A stretch of DNA of 64,000 nt from Oryzibacter oryziterrae (lineage in GTDB: Bacteria; Pseudomonadota; Alphaproteobacteria; Rhizobiales; Pleomorphomonadaceae), in the NCBI RefSeq assembly GCF_021864535.1, contig NZ_JAKJIC010000006.1, positions 62,001 to 126,000 on the forward strand. Direction: 5' to 3'. A program made the position numbers and the translations under genes. Below are positions 22,158-30,299 of the stretch, piece by piece (position 1 is the stretch's first letter; every line of letters begins with the position of its first letter). The notes below the pieces were generated by a model. The model searched no databases and was not told the origin of the DNA. It was given only the letters and a program-made list of their open reading frames with translations.

Positions 22158-22810
22158 CGCGGTTTCCTCGTCTACAAGGGCTGGGCATGCGCCCGGCTCG
22201 ATTTGTTTCCATCCCTGATCCGGCGCGTCGCGCGGATCCCATGTCCTGACCGGTTTGCAAGATGCGTTCCGGTCGTGTCTGCGGCATCGGCCTGTGGGCC
22301 AATTCCGGTGGCTCGGAGGTCAAGTGACAGCGAAAGCCATCGTCCTTATCCCGTGGAACCGGGGTAAAGAGACAGCTTGCGAAACCATCTTGTCCTTGCG
22401 ATCGCTCGGCAGGCCGTCCCCATCCGCCGCAGAGTTGAGCAGATCGACGTGACATGCCGATCAAATACGCGCGCAACCCGTTAGCACGACAAGGCCGGTC
22501 TTGCTCGCTCCAATCCACGCCTCGGCGGCGGAAACTGGGGATAGCGGATCGGCTCAAGCGCCAATCTATCGATCAGCCGCATGTGCGATGCGTAATTCGC
22601 ATAACCTTGTGGTCACGTCAACCATCCTGCCCCAATTTTTTACCAATTCTCCAGAGGCAGGCGCCATGTCCCCGCTGCATGGGTGATCAGCGAACAATCG
22701 GGCTGAAATTCCGGCCTTTGGGGCGTACCCTTTCCCAAGAGTAGTTCCAGTGTTTCGGCCTTCTCCGGACGCGAGCGGTGCCTCGATCGAGAATTGAAGA
22801 TCATCCCATC
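22158..22810. other. 650-bp intergenic region between gltB and ltaE
   Basis: Holds the divergent promoters of gltB and ltaE. I see no convincing gene, tRNA, terminator or known operator. Short reading frames here have composition and spacing typical of non-coding sequence. Confidence 0.5.
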
Positions 22811-23863
22811 ATGTTTTTCGCTTCAGACAACTGGGCCGGCGCATCGTCGGCCGTGGCCAACAAGCTCACAGAAGCCGCCGTTGGCTTCGTTCCTGCCTAT
22901 GGCGTCGACGATCACTCGCGCGTTGTGACGGACTGGTTCTCGGAAGTCTTCGAGCACGAGGTGGCTGTCTTCTTCGTGCCGACGGGGACGGCGGCCAACT
23001 CGCTGTCGCTGAGTTCGGTGATGAAGCCGGGCGGTATCGTGCTCTGCCATGGGACCAGCCATATCGCGGTCGACGAGGCTGGTGCACCTGAGTTCCTGAG
23101 CGGTGGACGCCTCGTCACCATTTCAGGCGAACGCGGCAAGATCACCCCTGATGCGCTCGAGGCGGCGATCCGCCGCTATCTGCCGGCTGCCGTCCACCAT
23201 GGGCGCCCGGTGGCCGTCAGCCTGACACAGGCGACGGAGTGGGGGACGGTCTATACGGTGGCCGAAATTCAGGCCCTCACGCAGATTGCTCATGCCCATG
23301 GGCTCAAGGTGCACATGGATGGCGCCCGCTTTGCCAATGCGCTGGCCTATCTCAATGTGCAGGCCGCGGACATCACCTGGAAGGCCGGTGTCGACGTACT
23401 TTCCTTTGGTGCCACCAAGAATGGCTGCTGGTGTGCCGAGGCGGTCGTGTTCTTCAATCACAAGAAAGCCGAGGATTTCGGCTATCTGCGCAAGCGTTCC
23501 GGCCATCTTCTGTCCAAGAGCCGTTTCGTTGCCGCGCAGTTCGAAGCCTATTTCGATCACGGCCACTGGCTCGACAATGCCTTCCACGCCAATGCCATGG
23601 CGCAGCGGCTGCATGCGGGCATCAACATGAACCAGCATGCGCGCAGCCTGTGGGATCCGGAGGCCAACGAGGTCTTCGCCGTTTGGTCCAAGGGCACGAC
23701 AGCGCGCCTCAAGGCAGCTGGCGCCGAGTTCTACGAATGGCCGGCGGATGGGCTCGATCCGGCTCTGGCACCAAAGGAAGGTGAGGATCTCGTCCGCCTC
23801 GTCACCAGTTTTGCGACCGCCGTGCACGAGGTCGATCATTTCCTGCGCGCCTTGCGCAAATGA
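22811..23863 (+). CDS. ltaE: Low-specificity L-threonine aldolase
   Basis: A 350-residue fold-type I PLP enzyme that cleaves L-threonine (and allo-threonine) to glycine and acetaldehyde. The PLP lysine is Lys203 in SFGATKNGCW; HVDGAR-type motif is seen as HMDGARFANAL; the PTGTAANSLSL block and RFVAAQFEAY are family features. The ATG at 22811 directly precedes the conserved FASDNWAGAS start and is preferred to an upstream codon at 22778. It stands alone with a strong terminator 3 bp after its stop. Confidence 0.92.
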   Translation: MFFASDNWAGASSAVANKLTEAAVGFVPAYGVDDHSRVVTDWFSEVFEHEVAVFFVPTGTAANSLSLSSVMKPGGIVLCHGTSHIAVDEAGAPEFLSGGRLVTISGERGKITPDALEAAIRRYLPAAVHHGRPVAVSLTQATEWGTVYTVAEIQALTQIAHAHGLKVHMDGARFANALAYLNVQAADITWKAGVDVLSFGATKNGCWCAEAVVFFNHKKAEDFGYLRKRSGHLLSKSRFVAAQFEAYFDHGHWLDNAFHANAMAQRLHAGINMNQHARSLWDPEANEVFAVWSKGTTARLKAAGAEFYEWPADGLDPALAPKEGEDLVRLVTSFATAVHEVDHFLRALRK

Positions 23864-23866
23864 CAA

Positions 23867-23893
23867 GAGCGCCGCAGGGTCTCTGCGGCGCTC
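23867..23893. terminator. Bidirectional terminator between ltaE and hsp20
   Basis: GAGCGCCGCAG pairs perfectly with CTGCGGCGCTC (11 bp) around GGTCT, directly after the ltaE stop and 29 bp from the convergent hsp20 stop. Confidence 0.85.
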
Positions 23894-23921
23894 CATATCT
23901 ACTTGCGTTGTGAGACGAGGA

Positions 23922-24386
23922 TCAGTTGATCGTCGTCTCGATCTGCGGCGTCACCTCGCCGGTGCCGATGGGAATGGACCGGCTGCGCTTGTTCTCGGGG
24001 ATCTCGCGCACGAGGTCGAGGTGCAACAGGCCGTGCTTCAGCGAAGCGCCCCGAACCTCCACATGGTCGGCCAGATGGAAGCGGCGCTCGAAGGCGCGGG
24101 CGGCGATGCCGCGATAGAGATATTGCGGTTGAGCCTCTTCGGCCACCGGCTTCTTCTCGCCCTTCACGGTCAACGTGTTCTCGCGGGCCTCGATCGAAAG
24201 ATCTTCTTCCGAGAAGCCGGCCACGGCGACGGTGATGCGATAGGTGTCCTCGCCGGTCCGCTCGATGTTGTAGGGCGGATAGGACTGTGCAGTCGCGTCG
24301 CCCGACGGCAACTGGTCGAGCAGCGAGAACAGACGGTCAAAGCCGACGGTGGAGCGATAGAAGGGGCTGAAATCGAAGTTACGCAT
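23922..24386 (-). CDS. Small heat shock protein, Hsp20/alpha-crystallin family (IbpA-like)
   Basis: A 154-residue chaperone that holds unfolding proteins. The N-terminus MRNFDFSPFYRSTVGFDRLF and the alpha-crystallin domain (about 35-130, YNIERTGEDTYRITVAVAGFSEEDL, YLYRGIAARAFERRFHLADHV, GLLHLDLVREIPE) are typical rhizobial class A IbpA-type features, with a C-terminal I-x-I-like SIPIG motif. The ATG at 24386 has GGAGGA upstream; the longer frame to 24572 would read through the regulatory leader. That leader carries a ROSE-like hairpin and an RpoH-type promoter, so heat should control it at both transcription and translation. Confidence 0.93.
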   Translation of the reverse strand: MRNFDFSPFYRSTVGFDRLFSLLDQLPSGDATAQSYPPYNIERTGEDTYRITVAVAGFSEEDLSIEARENTLTVKGEKKPVAEEAQPQYLYRGIAARAFERRFHLADHVEVRGASLKHGLLHLDLVREIPENKRSRSIPIGTGEVTPQIETTIN

Positions 24387-24388
24387 TG

Positions 24389-24407
24389 TGTCCTCCATGG
24401 AGCGACA
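24389..24407 (-). promoter_or_regulatory. ROSE-like RNA thermometer hairpin over the hsp20 ribosome-binding site
   Basis: On the mRNA, UGUC-G-CUCC pairs with GGAG-GACA, closing the Shine-Dalgarno GGAGGA just before the start codon, with a single bulged G on the strand facing it. The UCGCU plus bulged G is the diagnostic core of ROSE elements (UYGCU), which melt on heating in rhizobial small-heat-shock mRNAs. The upstream ~100-nt leader can form further hairpins, as expected for ROSE. Confidence 0.7.
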
Positions 24408-24490
24408 GGATTGGCGCCGTCGCACGGCCCCCGCATTCGGCGAGCCTGTTGATCGGCGGCGAACCTCATGATGAGCGTTCGCAGACATTG

Positions 24491-24518
24491 ATTTAGGTGG
24501 GCTTTCCCGCTTTTCAAG
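24491..24518 (-). promoter_or_regulatory. RpoH (sigma-32) type promoter of hsp20
   Basis: On the minus strand, CTTGAAA and CTAAAT are separated so that 18 bp lie between CTTG and the -10 element, close to the alphaproteobacterial RpoH pattern (CTTG-N17/18-CYTATnT). It places the transcript start about 100 nt before the hsp20 ATG, giving room for the ROSE leader. Confidence 0.6.
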
Positions 24519-24651
24519 TCCCGCCTTGCATCGTGGTCGCGGCTCTCGTAACATCATGAAATCTATCGGCAAACGGCGGTGTCATCGTTAGCCTTCCGCT
24601 GTGTTGCGCCATTTTCTTGCCGCCTCTTCACGCCATCCTGATCGGAGCGCC

Positions 24652-25599
24652 ATGGATCTTCTCGATCTTCCCGACAATCCCATTCCCGAAGGGGCGGTGG
24701 TTACCGAGCTCAAGACGATCGATGACGTCCGGCTCAGGGCTGCGCGCTGGCGCCATCGGTCCGGCGATGCACTGGGAACGGTCTGCATCTTCCCCGGAAG
24801 GGCCGAGCAGATCGAGAAATATTTCCACGTGGTCGAAAAGCTGCTGGCCCGCGGCTTTGCCGTTGCCGTGCTCGATTGGCGCGGGCAGGGGGGATCGCAG
24901 CGACTGACCCGCGATCCCCGCAAGGGGCACGCCACCTCGTTCAACGACTTTCGGCGCGATATCGAGGTGTTTCGCAAGAGCTTCGTCCTGCCCGATTGTC
25001 CGGCGCCCTATTTCGGTCTCGCCCATTCCATGGGCGGGTTGATCGTGCTTGGTGCGGCGCCCGGGCTGTCGTCCTGGCTGTCGCGTCTCGTACTCACCTC
25101 GCCGCTTCTGGGCTTTCCGAGCTGGAGCCCGCCGCACGGAAGGGTCCGACTTTTTGCACGCAGCCTCTGCGCTCTCGGACTCGGGCGGATGGATGCCCCC
25201 GGACAAGTGGCGCGCATGCGCCGTATGGCGGAGTTCGAGGGTAATCCCCTGACCTCCGATACGGTGCGCCATGCCGTGATGAAGGCGATCACTAAGGCCC
25301 GGCCGGACCTGTCCATTGGTCCGCCCACCGTGCAGTGGGTGAAGCAGGCGGCTCTCGCCATCGATCGGGTCAATGCGGAGAGCTTTCCGGGCGCTGTCCG
25401 GGTGCCGGTGATGCTGGTCAATGCGGGGGCGGATGGCGTCGTTTCACCGGTGGCGGTCGAGACCATGGCGCGACGCCTGCGCAATCCGGCCTATGTGCTC
25501 ATTCCCGGCGCACGCCATGAGATCCTGATGGAGCGGGACGTTTACCAGACGCAGTTCTGGGCTGCCTTCGATGCTTTCGTTCCGGGCACGGCCGTCTGA
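24652..25599 (+). CDS. Alpha/beta hydrolase, lysophospholipase (PldB-like)
   Basis: A 315-residue serine hydrolase of the lysophospholipase/monoacylglycerol lipase type. The nucleophile elbow is AHSMGGL; oxyanion-side motif FPGRAEQIEKYFHVVEKLLARGFAVAVLDWRGQGGS is a strong PldB feature; the acid and base are likely in NAGADGVVSPVAV and the GARHEILMERD block. It probably acts on lysophospholipids or monoglycerides. ATG at 24652 with GGAG nearby is chosen over an upstream GTG-type start at 24601. The stop is 13 bp from that of the convergent MOSC gene. Confidence 0.87.
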   Translation: MDLLDLPDNPIPEGAVVTELKTIDDVRLRAARWRHRSGDALGTVCIFPGRAEQIEKYFHVVEKLLARGFAVAVLDWRGQGGSQRLTRDPRKGHATSFNDFRRDIEVFRKSFVLPDCPAPYFGLAHSMGGLIVLGAAPGLSSWLSRLVLTSPLLGFPSWSPPHGRVRLFARSLCALGLGRMDAPGQVARMRRMAEFEGNPLTSDTVRHAVMKAITKARPDLSIGPPTVQWVKQAALAIDRVNAESFPGAVRVPVMLVNAGADGVVSPVAVETMARRLRNPAYVLIPGARHEILMERDVYQTQFWAAFDAFVPGTAV

Positions 25600-25611
25600 G
25601 GCCCGTGCCGG

Positions 25612-26232
25612 TCAGTTGTCCCGGGAGAGATGGGCTCGCAGCCGCTCGGCAATGGGGACGGCCAGATAGCGCCCGACCCGCTCTCTGTCCGGGCGCTTGA
25701 GGTAGACAGCCATCAGTTCGGGCATCGCGATGCGTTCGCCCTGGTGCGGGTGGTATGTCACCTCTGATTCAAGGATCAGCTTGCCCGGTTGCAGTACCCG
25801 GAAATAGACGCCCGGGCGGGCGGCGGCGGTGTAGTGCTTGACGAAGGTCGGATCGCCCATAAGGGCGGCGAATGTGGAGCAGGGAATGCGCGGCGCAGTC
25901 GCTTCCAGGACCACGTCACCGATCACCAGGCGGTCGCCGGCCGCGATGTCGCGGTTGCCGATGCCGGAGATGCGCAGGTTTTCCCCGAAGGCACCTGCGG
26001 GCAGCGGCAAGTCCAGCTCGTCCTGCCACCAGGCGATGTCATCCTCGCATTCGAGATAGACGGCCTGATCGGGGCCGCCGTGATAGCGGCGGTTGACGAT
26101 GCGGTCGCCTTCCAGGCCGAGCGGTCCCAGGATGGCCGTTGTGCCCACCGGCGCCTTGCAGATGCCGGTCGAGCCGTCGGCGCGGCCTGCGGGAACCCGA
26201 CCGTCGGCAATGCAGAGCGCGGTGAGCCTCAT
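25612..26232 (-). CDS. MOSC domain-containing protein (YiiM-like)
   Basis: A 206-residue MOSC-domain protein; the family is linked to molybdenum cofactor sulfur carriers and, for YiiM-type members, to molybdoenzyme reductases acting on N-hydroxylated compounds. Visible motifs are LEGDRIVNRRYHGGPDQAVYLEC, FGENLRISG and IPCSTFAALMG, the last holding the conserved Cys expected to ligand the cofactor. It follows hisN by 8 bp, so they are probably co-transcribed although their functions are not obviously linked. Confidence 0.85.
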   Translation of the reverse strand: MRLTALCIADGRVPAGRADGSTGICKAPVGTTAILGPLGLEGDRIVNRRYHGGPDQAVYLECEDDIAWWQDELDLPLPAGAFGENLRISGIGNRDIAAGDRLVIGDVVLEATAPRIPCSTFAALMGDPTFVKHYTAAARPGVYFRVLQPGKLILESEVTYHPHQGERIAMPELMAVYLKRPDRERVGRYLAVPIAERLRAHLSRDN

Positions 26233-26240
26233 GGTGATCC

Positions 26241-27032
26241 TCAGCTGTTCAGGATCTTCAGGACCTGCTCATGCAGGCGCGGATCGCCGGAGGCGACGAC
26301 ACGACCACCGTCACCGGCATCGCCGCCGGTCCAGCTGGTCATCACGCCACCGGCGCCCTCGATCACGGGAATGAGGGCGGTGACGTCGAAGGCCTTGAGC
26401 CCGGCTTCGATCACCAGGTCCACCTGGCCGGCGGCCACCATGCAATAGGCATAGCAATCGCAGCCATAGCGAGCCAGACGCACCTGGCGCTCCACCGCGT
26501 CATAGCGCGGGCGCTCCTCGGCGGTGAAGATGGTCGGTGTGGTGGTGAAGAGCGTTGCGGCCGAAAGGCTTTCACAGCGCCGCGTCTTCAGCGGACGGTT
26601 GCCGCCGGGGCCGAAGTAATGCGCCTCATTGCCGTCGCCGAAGAAGCGCTCGGTGGTGAAGGGCTGGGCCATCATGCCCATGGCGGCCTTGCCATTGTGG
26701 CGCAGGCCGATCAGCGTGCCCCAGACCGGCAGGCCGGAGATGAAGGCGCGGGTGCCGTCGATCGGATCGAGCACCCAGACGTGCTCGGCGTCCAGCGCCT
26801 CATCGCCAAGTTCCTCGCCGAGAATGCCGTGGGTCGGATAGGTGCTGTTGATCAGGGCGCGCATGGCCACTTCGGCGCCCCGGTCAGCGACCGTCACCGG
26901 ATCGAAGGCGGCGGCGTCCTTGTTCTCGACCGCCAGGGAGCTCCGGAAGTGCGGCAGGATCACCTCGGATGCCGCGTCGGCCAGCTGGTCAAAAAACGAC
27001 TTGGATATAGGTAGAAATTGCATGGCAGCCAT
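26241..27032 (-). CDS. hisN: Inositol monophosphatase family, probable histidinol-phosphatase HisN
   Basis: A 263-residue Mg2+-dependent phosphatase. Metal-binding motifs are GEELG and WVLDPIDGTRAFI, with the later GLKAFDVTALIPVIEGAGG (the W-D-x-A region, here F-D-V-T-A). The DPIDGTRAF motif, with R where true inositol monophosphatases have T-x-N, is a known mark of the HisN-type histidinol-phosphatases, the eighth step of histidine synthesis. A second in-frame ATG nine bp downstream is a possible start. The sRNA candidate upstream belongs to a family noted for its position by suhB-like genes. Confidence 0.85.
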   Translation of the reverse strand: MAAMQFLPISKSFFDQLADAASEVILPHFRSSLAVENKDAAAFDPVTVADRGAEVAMRALINSTYPTHGILGEELGDEALDAEHVWVLDPIDGTRAFISGLPVWGTLIGLRHNGKAAMGMMAQPFTTERFFGDGNEAHYFGPGGNRPLKTRRCESLSAATLFTTTPTIFTAEERPRYDAVERQVRLARYGCDCYAYCMVAAGQVDLVIEAGLKAFDVTALIPVIEGAGGVMTSWTGGDAGDGGRVVASGDPRLHEQVLKILNS

Positions 27033-27221
27033 GCCTTTGTGATGTTAGGTCGAGGGAGTGCGCGAGATGCCCTCATACGGGCGCGAGGGGCAGGTTATTG
27101 ATTATACTTAATTATTCGGAAACTCGCTTACGTTGTTCTACGCGGGGTAGTCGCAAATTCAATAGCCGCTTTTCCATCCAAACCTCAAGCCTGCGCAAAA
27201 CTAGCTATGCCGGGGATTGAC

Positions 27222-27341
27222 GATGAAGCGGTGCGTCGCCATCCTATCGCAGTGCAACACAGCTTCTGTGTTGCCCGCCCTCCTTGGGCGTTTCCTCCCT
27301 AAGACTTGGGCCGCCGCACCGCGACGGCCCCTTTTCTTTTT
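27222..27341 (+). ncRNA. Small RNA resembling the alpha-r8 / mmgR (suhB) family
   Basis: Three hairpins in line: GATGaaGCG/CGCCATC; a perfect GCAACACA-GCTTC-TGTGTTGC; and a GC-rich Rho-independent terminator (GGGCCG...CGGCCC) followed by CTTTTCTTTTT. Between the last two lies single-stranded CCCTCCTTGGGCGTTTCCTCCC, two anti-Shine-Dalgarno CCTCC motifs as I recall them for MmgR-type sRNAs of Rhizobiales, which base-pair with mRNA ribosome-binding sites. It lies beside an inositol-monophosphatase-family gene, the context that gave the suhB RNA family its name. The 5' end is only approximate. Confidence 0.65.
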
Positions 27342-27406
27342 AGGGCCCCCGCTTTCAGGGCAACCTTCTATTGAGGTTGGTGACGGTTTGCCAGAGCCGG
27401 CGTGTA

Positions 27407-28303
27407 TTATTCGGCGGCAAAGCGATCGATGCCCGTCGCCAGGACCTGTCGCGGGATCGCAAAGAGGCGATTGGCGAAGAGGGACAGATCCTTGCGCAGA
27501 TGGTCGAAGCCTTCGGACAGTTCCAGCGTCTTCTCGTTCATGTAGAGACTGCGGTTCACCTCGATCTGCAGGGCGTGCAGCCCCTTTGCAGGGCGGCCGT
27601 AATGCTCGGTGATGAAGCCGCCGGCATAGGGCTTGTTGACCGACACACGATAGCCGAGGCCAGCGAGGAGGTTGGCGGCGTGATCGACCAGCGCGCTTGC
27701 GGCCGAGGTGCCGTGGCGGTCGCCCAGAACGAAGTCCGAACGATAGCGCAGCTCCTGCCCGCGGAAGGTCGAGGGCATGGAATGGCAGTCGACCAGCACC
27801 GCGCAGCCGAATTTCACATGGGTCTGGGCGACAAGGCGGCGCAGCGTTGCGTGATAGGGCTTGTAGAGAGTCTCGATGCGGTCGAGCGCTTCTTCGACCG
27901 GCCAGGGCGCGCTGTAGATCTCCTCGGCATCGGTGACGACGCGCGGGATGGTTCCGAGGCCTCCGGCCACGCGGGCCGAGCGGATGTTGGCATGGGGCGG
28001 CAGGCGGCCGACGAACATCTTGGGGTCGAGTTCGTAGGGCTCGCGGTTGACGTCCACATAGACGCGCGGGAAGTGCGCCTTGAGCAGCGGTGCGCCGGCG
28101 TCGGTGACGTGATCGAACAACTTGTCCACATGGGCGTCTTCCGACAGGCGCACCCGGTTGCGATCGAGGCGGATGGCGTCGAGGAAGGCTTGCGGATAGC
28201 TGCAGCCCGAGTGCGGCGAGTTGAAGACGAAGGGAAGGGTCTGCTCGTCCGGCGTCAGGATTTCGAACGTTGATTCCGAAAGAAAATCCGAAATGACCCG
28301 CAT
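27407..28303 (-). CDS. N-formylglutamate amidohydrolase family protein (paralog 1)
   Basis: A 298-residue zinc hydrolase of the N-formylglutamate deformylase family, which in histidine breakdown yields glutamate and formate. FNSPHSGCSYP, RVYVDVNREPYELDPKMF, VLVDCHSMPS and the C-terminal ALQIEVNRSLYM are the family's metal and substrate motifs. No hut genes are nearby; in Rhizobiales a copy next to cpdR is common, so its real substrate may differ. Divergently oriented to cpdR with about 300 bp between. A second, shorter paralog lies at 43.7 kb. Confidence 0.88.
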   Translation of the reverse strand: MRVISDFLSESTFEILTPDEQTLPFVFNSPHSGCSYPQAFLDAIRLDRNRVRLSEDAHVDKLFDHVTDAGAPLLKAHFPRVYVDVNREPYELDPKMFVGRLPPHANIRSARVAGGLGTIPRVVTDAEEIYSAPWPVEEALDRIETLYKPYHATLRRLVAQTHVKFGCAVLVDCHSMPSTFRGQELRYRSDFVLGDRHGTSAASALVDHAANLLAGLGYRVSVNKPYAGGFITEHYGRPAKGLHALQIEVNRSLYMNEKTLELSEGFDHLRKDLSLFANRLFAIPRQVLATGIDRFAAE

Positions 28304-28602
28304 GAGAAACCGCTTTCAGGAGGTCGCCCGCGTTCGATGCAGGGTGACCCCGGTTTCCGGCATCCTTGCCTGTCGGCTTGCCGTCTTATGATTCTCTGAT
28401 GGTGCCCTTTTTGTAACGTTCTGTCCATGGCCATCAACCGTGCCCGGAAAGCCGGTTTGAACGGCCGCTGGAAACGATATAAGGTGGCCTTGATTGTCCG
28501 CCGCACGGCTTGCTTACGTGAAATTTACCCAAACGGGTCTCAATGGCGGACAGATGAGTTTTGTGGCGACCTCCGCCCACACCAGACCGACCGGAAGAAC
28601 AA

Positions 28603-28965
28603 ATGAACCGTATCCTGCTCGCCGAAGACGATAACGACATGCGCCGTTTCCTCGCCAAGGCGCTCGCCAACGCCGGTTATGACGTCGTGTCCTTCGACAA
28701 CGGCAAGAGCGCCTACGATCGTCTGCGCGAGGAGCCCTTCACGCTGCTGCTCACCGATATCGTCATGCCCGAGATGGACGGCATCGAACTGGCGCGCCGG
28801 GCCACCGAACTCGATCCGGATCTCAAGATCATGTTCATCACCGGCTTTGCCGCCGTGGCGCTCAATCCCGACAGCCAGGCGCCGAAGGATGCCAAGGTGC
28901 TTTCCAAGCCCTTCCATCTCAAGGATCTGGTCCGGGAAGTGGAAAAAATGCTGGCTGCGGCCTGA
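28603..28965 (+). CDS. cpdR: Single-domain response regulator CpdR (cell-cycle control)
   Basis: A 120-residue receiver domain with no output domain. Acid pocket LLAEDDNDMRRF, phospho-acceptor Asp52 in LLLTDIVMPEMDG, Thr in FITGFA and Lys in LSKPFHLKDLV are all present. The sequence closely matches CpdR, which when unphosphorylated helps ClpXP degrade cell-cycle proteins such as CtrA in Caulobacter and rhizobia, and is phosphorylated by the CckA-ChpT relay. ATG at 28603 has GGAAGA upstream. A tRNA-Val gene follows, as often seen for cpdR in Hyphomicrobiales. Confidence 0.95.
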   Translation: MNRILLAEDDNDMRRFLAKALANAGYDVVSFDNGKSAYDRLREEPFTLLLTDIVMPEMDGIELARRATELDPDLKIMFITGFAAVALNPDSQAPKDAKVLSKPFHLKDLVREVEKMLAAA

Positions 28966-29121
28966 TTTTTCGCGCGGGGGTCGGCTTTTCCAGTGAATTC
29001 CGCCAAGAAAACAACATCTTGGCCTTGAATGGAGAAAAGACGGCTTGCCCCCTTGCGTGCTTGGGCAAAGGGCGCTATATCCCCCGCCACGCCGCCGAAA
29101 GACGGCCCCGCAAATGGAAAC

Positions 29122-29196
<75 letters not shown>

Positions 29197-29206
29197 TTTT
29201 CCAAAC

Positions 29207-29237
29207 GGCCCTGCGCAAGCGGGGCCTTTTGCTTTTT
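29207..29237 (+). terminator. Intrinsic terminator after tRNA-Val
   Basis: GGCCCTGC-GCAA-GCGGGGCC (one G-U pair, GNRA tetraloop) followed by TTTTGCTTTTT. Confidence 0.9.
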
Positions 29238-29335
29238 GGGGTCGCGCGTGTCGCTTTTCTTCGCCGCAAGGCGACTTGCCCTCGGCGGGGCTTGCTGTAG
29301 GGTGCCGCCAGATTTCCCGCTCCGGATGCACCTTG

Positions 29336-30271
29336 ATGAAGATTTTCTCTGCCGAAGACACCGCTGCCGCGCTTCCCTATGACCGTCTGATCGAAGGCAT
29401 CCGCGTGGCCTTTGCCGAAGGCTTTCAGGCGCCGCTGCGCCATCATCACACCATGCCGCGGACGGAGGAAGCCGATGCGGTGCTGCTGCTGATGCCCTCC
29501 TGGGCCGGCAACGGCACCTATGGCGGGGTCAAGATCGTCAACGTCACGCCCGGCAATGCGGCGCGCGGCCTCGACGCGGTGACGTCGAGCTACATCCTGT
29601 TCGACGAGGTCACGGGCCGGCACCTGGCACTGCTCGACGGCGGCACGCTCACCTCGCGACGGACGGCGGCGGCCTCGGCACTGGCGGCTTCCTATCTCGC
29701 GCGCGAGGATGCCCGCAGCCTGTTGGTGGTCGGTGCCGGTCGCGTCGGCGCCGAGATCCCGGCAGCCTATAAGGCCATCCGCCCGATCGAGCGGGTGACC
29801 GTCTGGAACCCCACCGAGCGGCGCGGTGCCGCCCTGGTCGCAAGCCTTCAGGCCGAGGGCTGGGATGCCCGCTTCGAGCCGGATCTGCCCAAGGCGATCG
29901 CGCAGGCCGACATCATTTCCTGCGCCACCCTGTCGAAGGCTCCTCTGGTGACGGGTGACCTCCTGCGCCCCGGCCAGCATCTCGATCTCATCGGTTCCTT
30001 CACGCCGGAGATGCGCGAGGCCGATGACGCAGCCATGCAGAAGGGCCGCGTGTTCATCGACACCGAGGCGGCCGCGGTCGAGTCGGGCGACATCCGTCTG
30101 CCGCTTGCCTCCGGTGCGCTGGATCGCGCCAGCCTTGCCACGCTGTATGATCTCTGCGGCAACAAGACCCAAGGACGCCGCTCGGCAGAGGAGATAACCA
30201 TATTCAAGGGCGTCGGTGTCGCCATCGAGGATCTCGCCGCCGCCATCGTCGCCGTGCGCTCAGCCGGCTGA
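29336..30271 (+). CDS. Ornithine cyclodeaminase / mu-crystallin family protein
   Basis: A 311-residue NAD(P)-dependent family member related to ornithine cyclodeaminase and ketimine reductases. The Rossmann motif is LLVVGAGRVGAEIPAAYKAI; the substrate-binding GVKIVNVTPGN and LLDGGTLTSRRTAAASALAASYLAR blocks match the family. Because the group also includes alanine dehydrogenase and delta-1-pyrroline-2-carboxylate reductase types, the substrate is uncertain. ATG at 29336 is chosen at the conserved FSAEDT start. The LysR gene begins 29 bp later; that close spacing suggests co-transcription, though the LysR product more likely serves the fds operon behind it. Confidence 0.82.
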   Translation: MKIFSAEDTAAALPYDRLIEGIRVAFAEGFQAPLRHHHTMPRTEEADAVLLLMPSWAGNGTYGGVKIVNVTPGNAARGLDAVTSSYILFDEVTGRHLALLDGGTLTSRRTAAASALAASYLAREDARSLLVVGAGRVGAEIPAAYKAIRPIERVTVWNPTERRGAALVASLQAEGWDARFEPDLPKAIAQADIISCATLSKAPLVTGDLLRPGQHLDLIGSFTPEMREADDAAMQKGRVFIDTEAAAVESGDIRLPLASGALDRASLATLYDLCGNKTQGRRSAEEITIFKGVGVAIEDLAAAIVAVRSAG

Positions 30272-30299
30272 CGGCGCGAACTCTTGCCGGACAGGCGCG

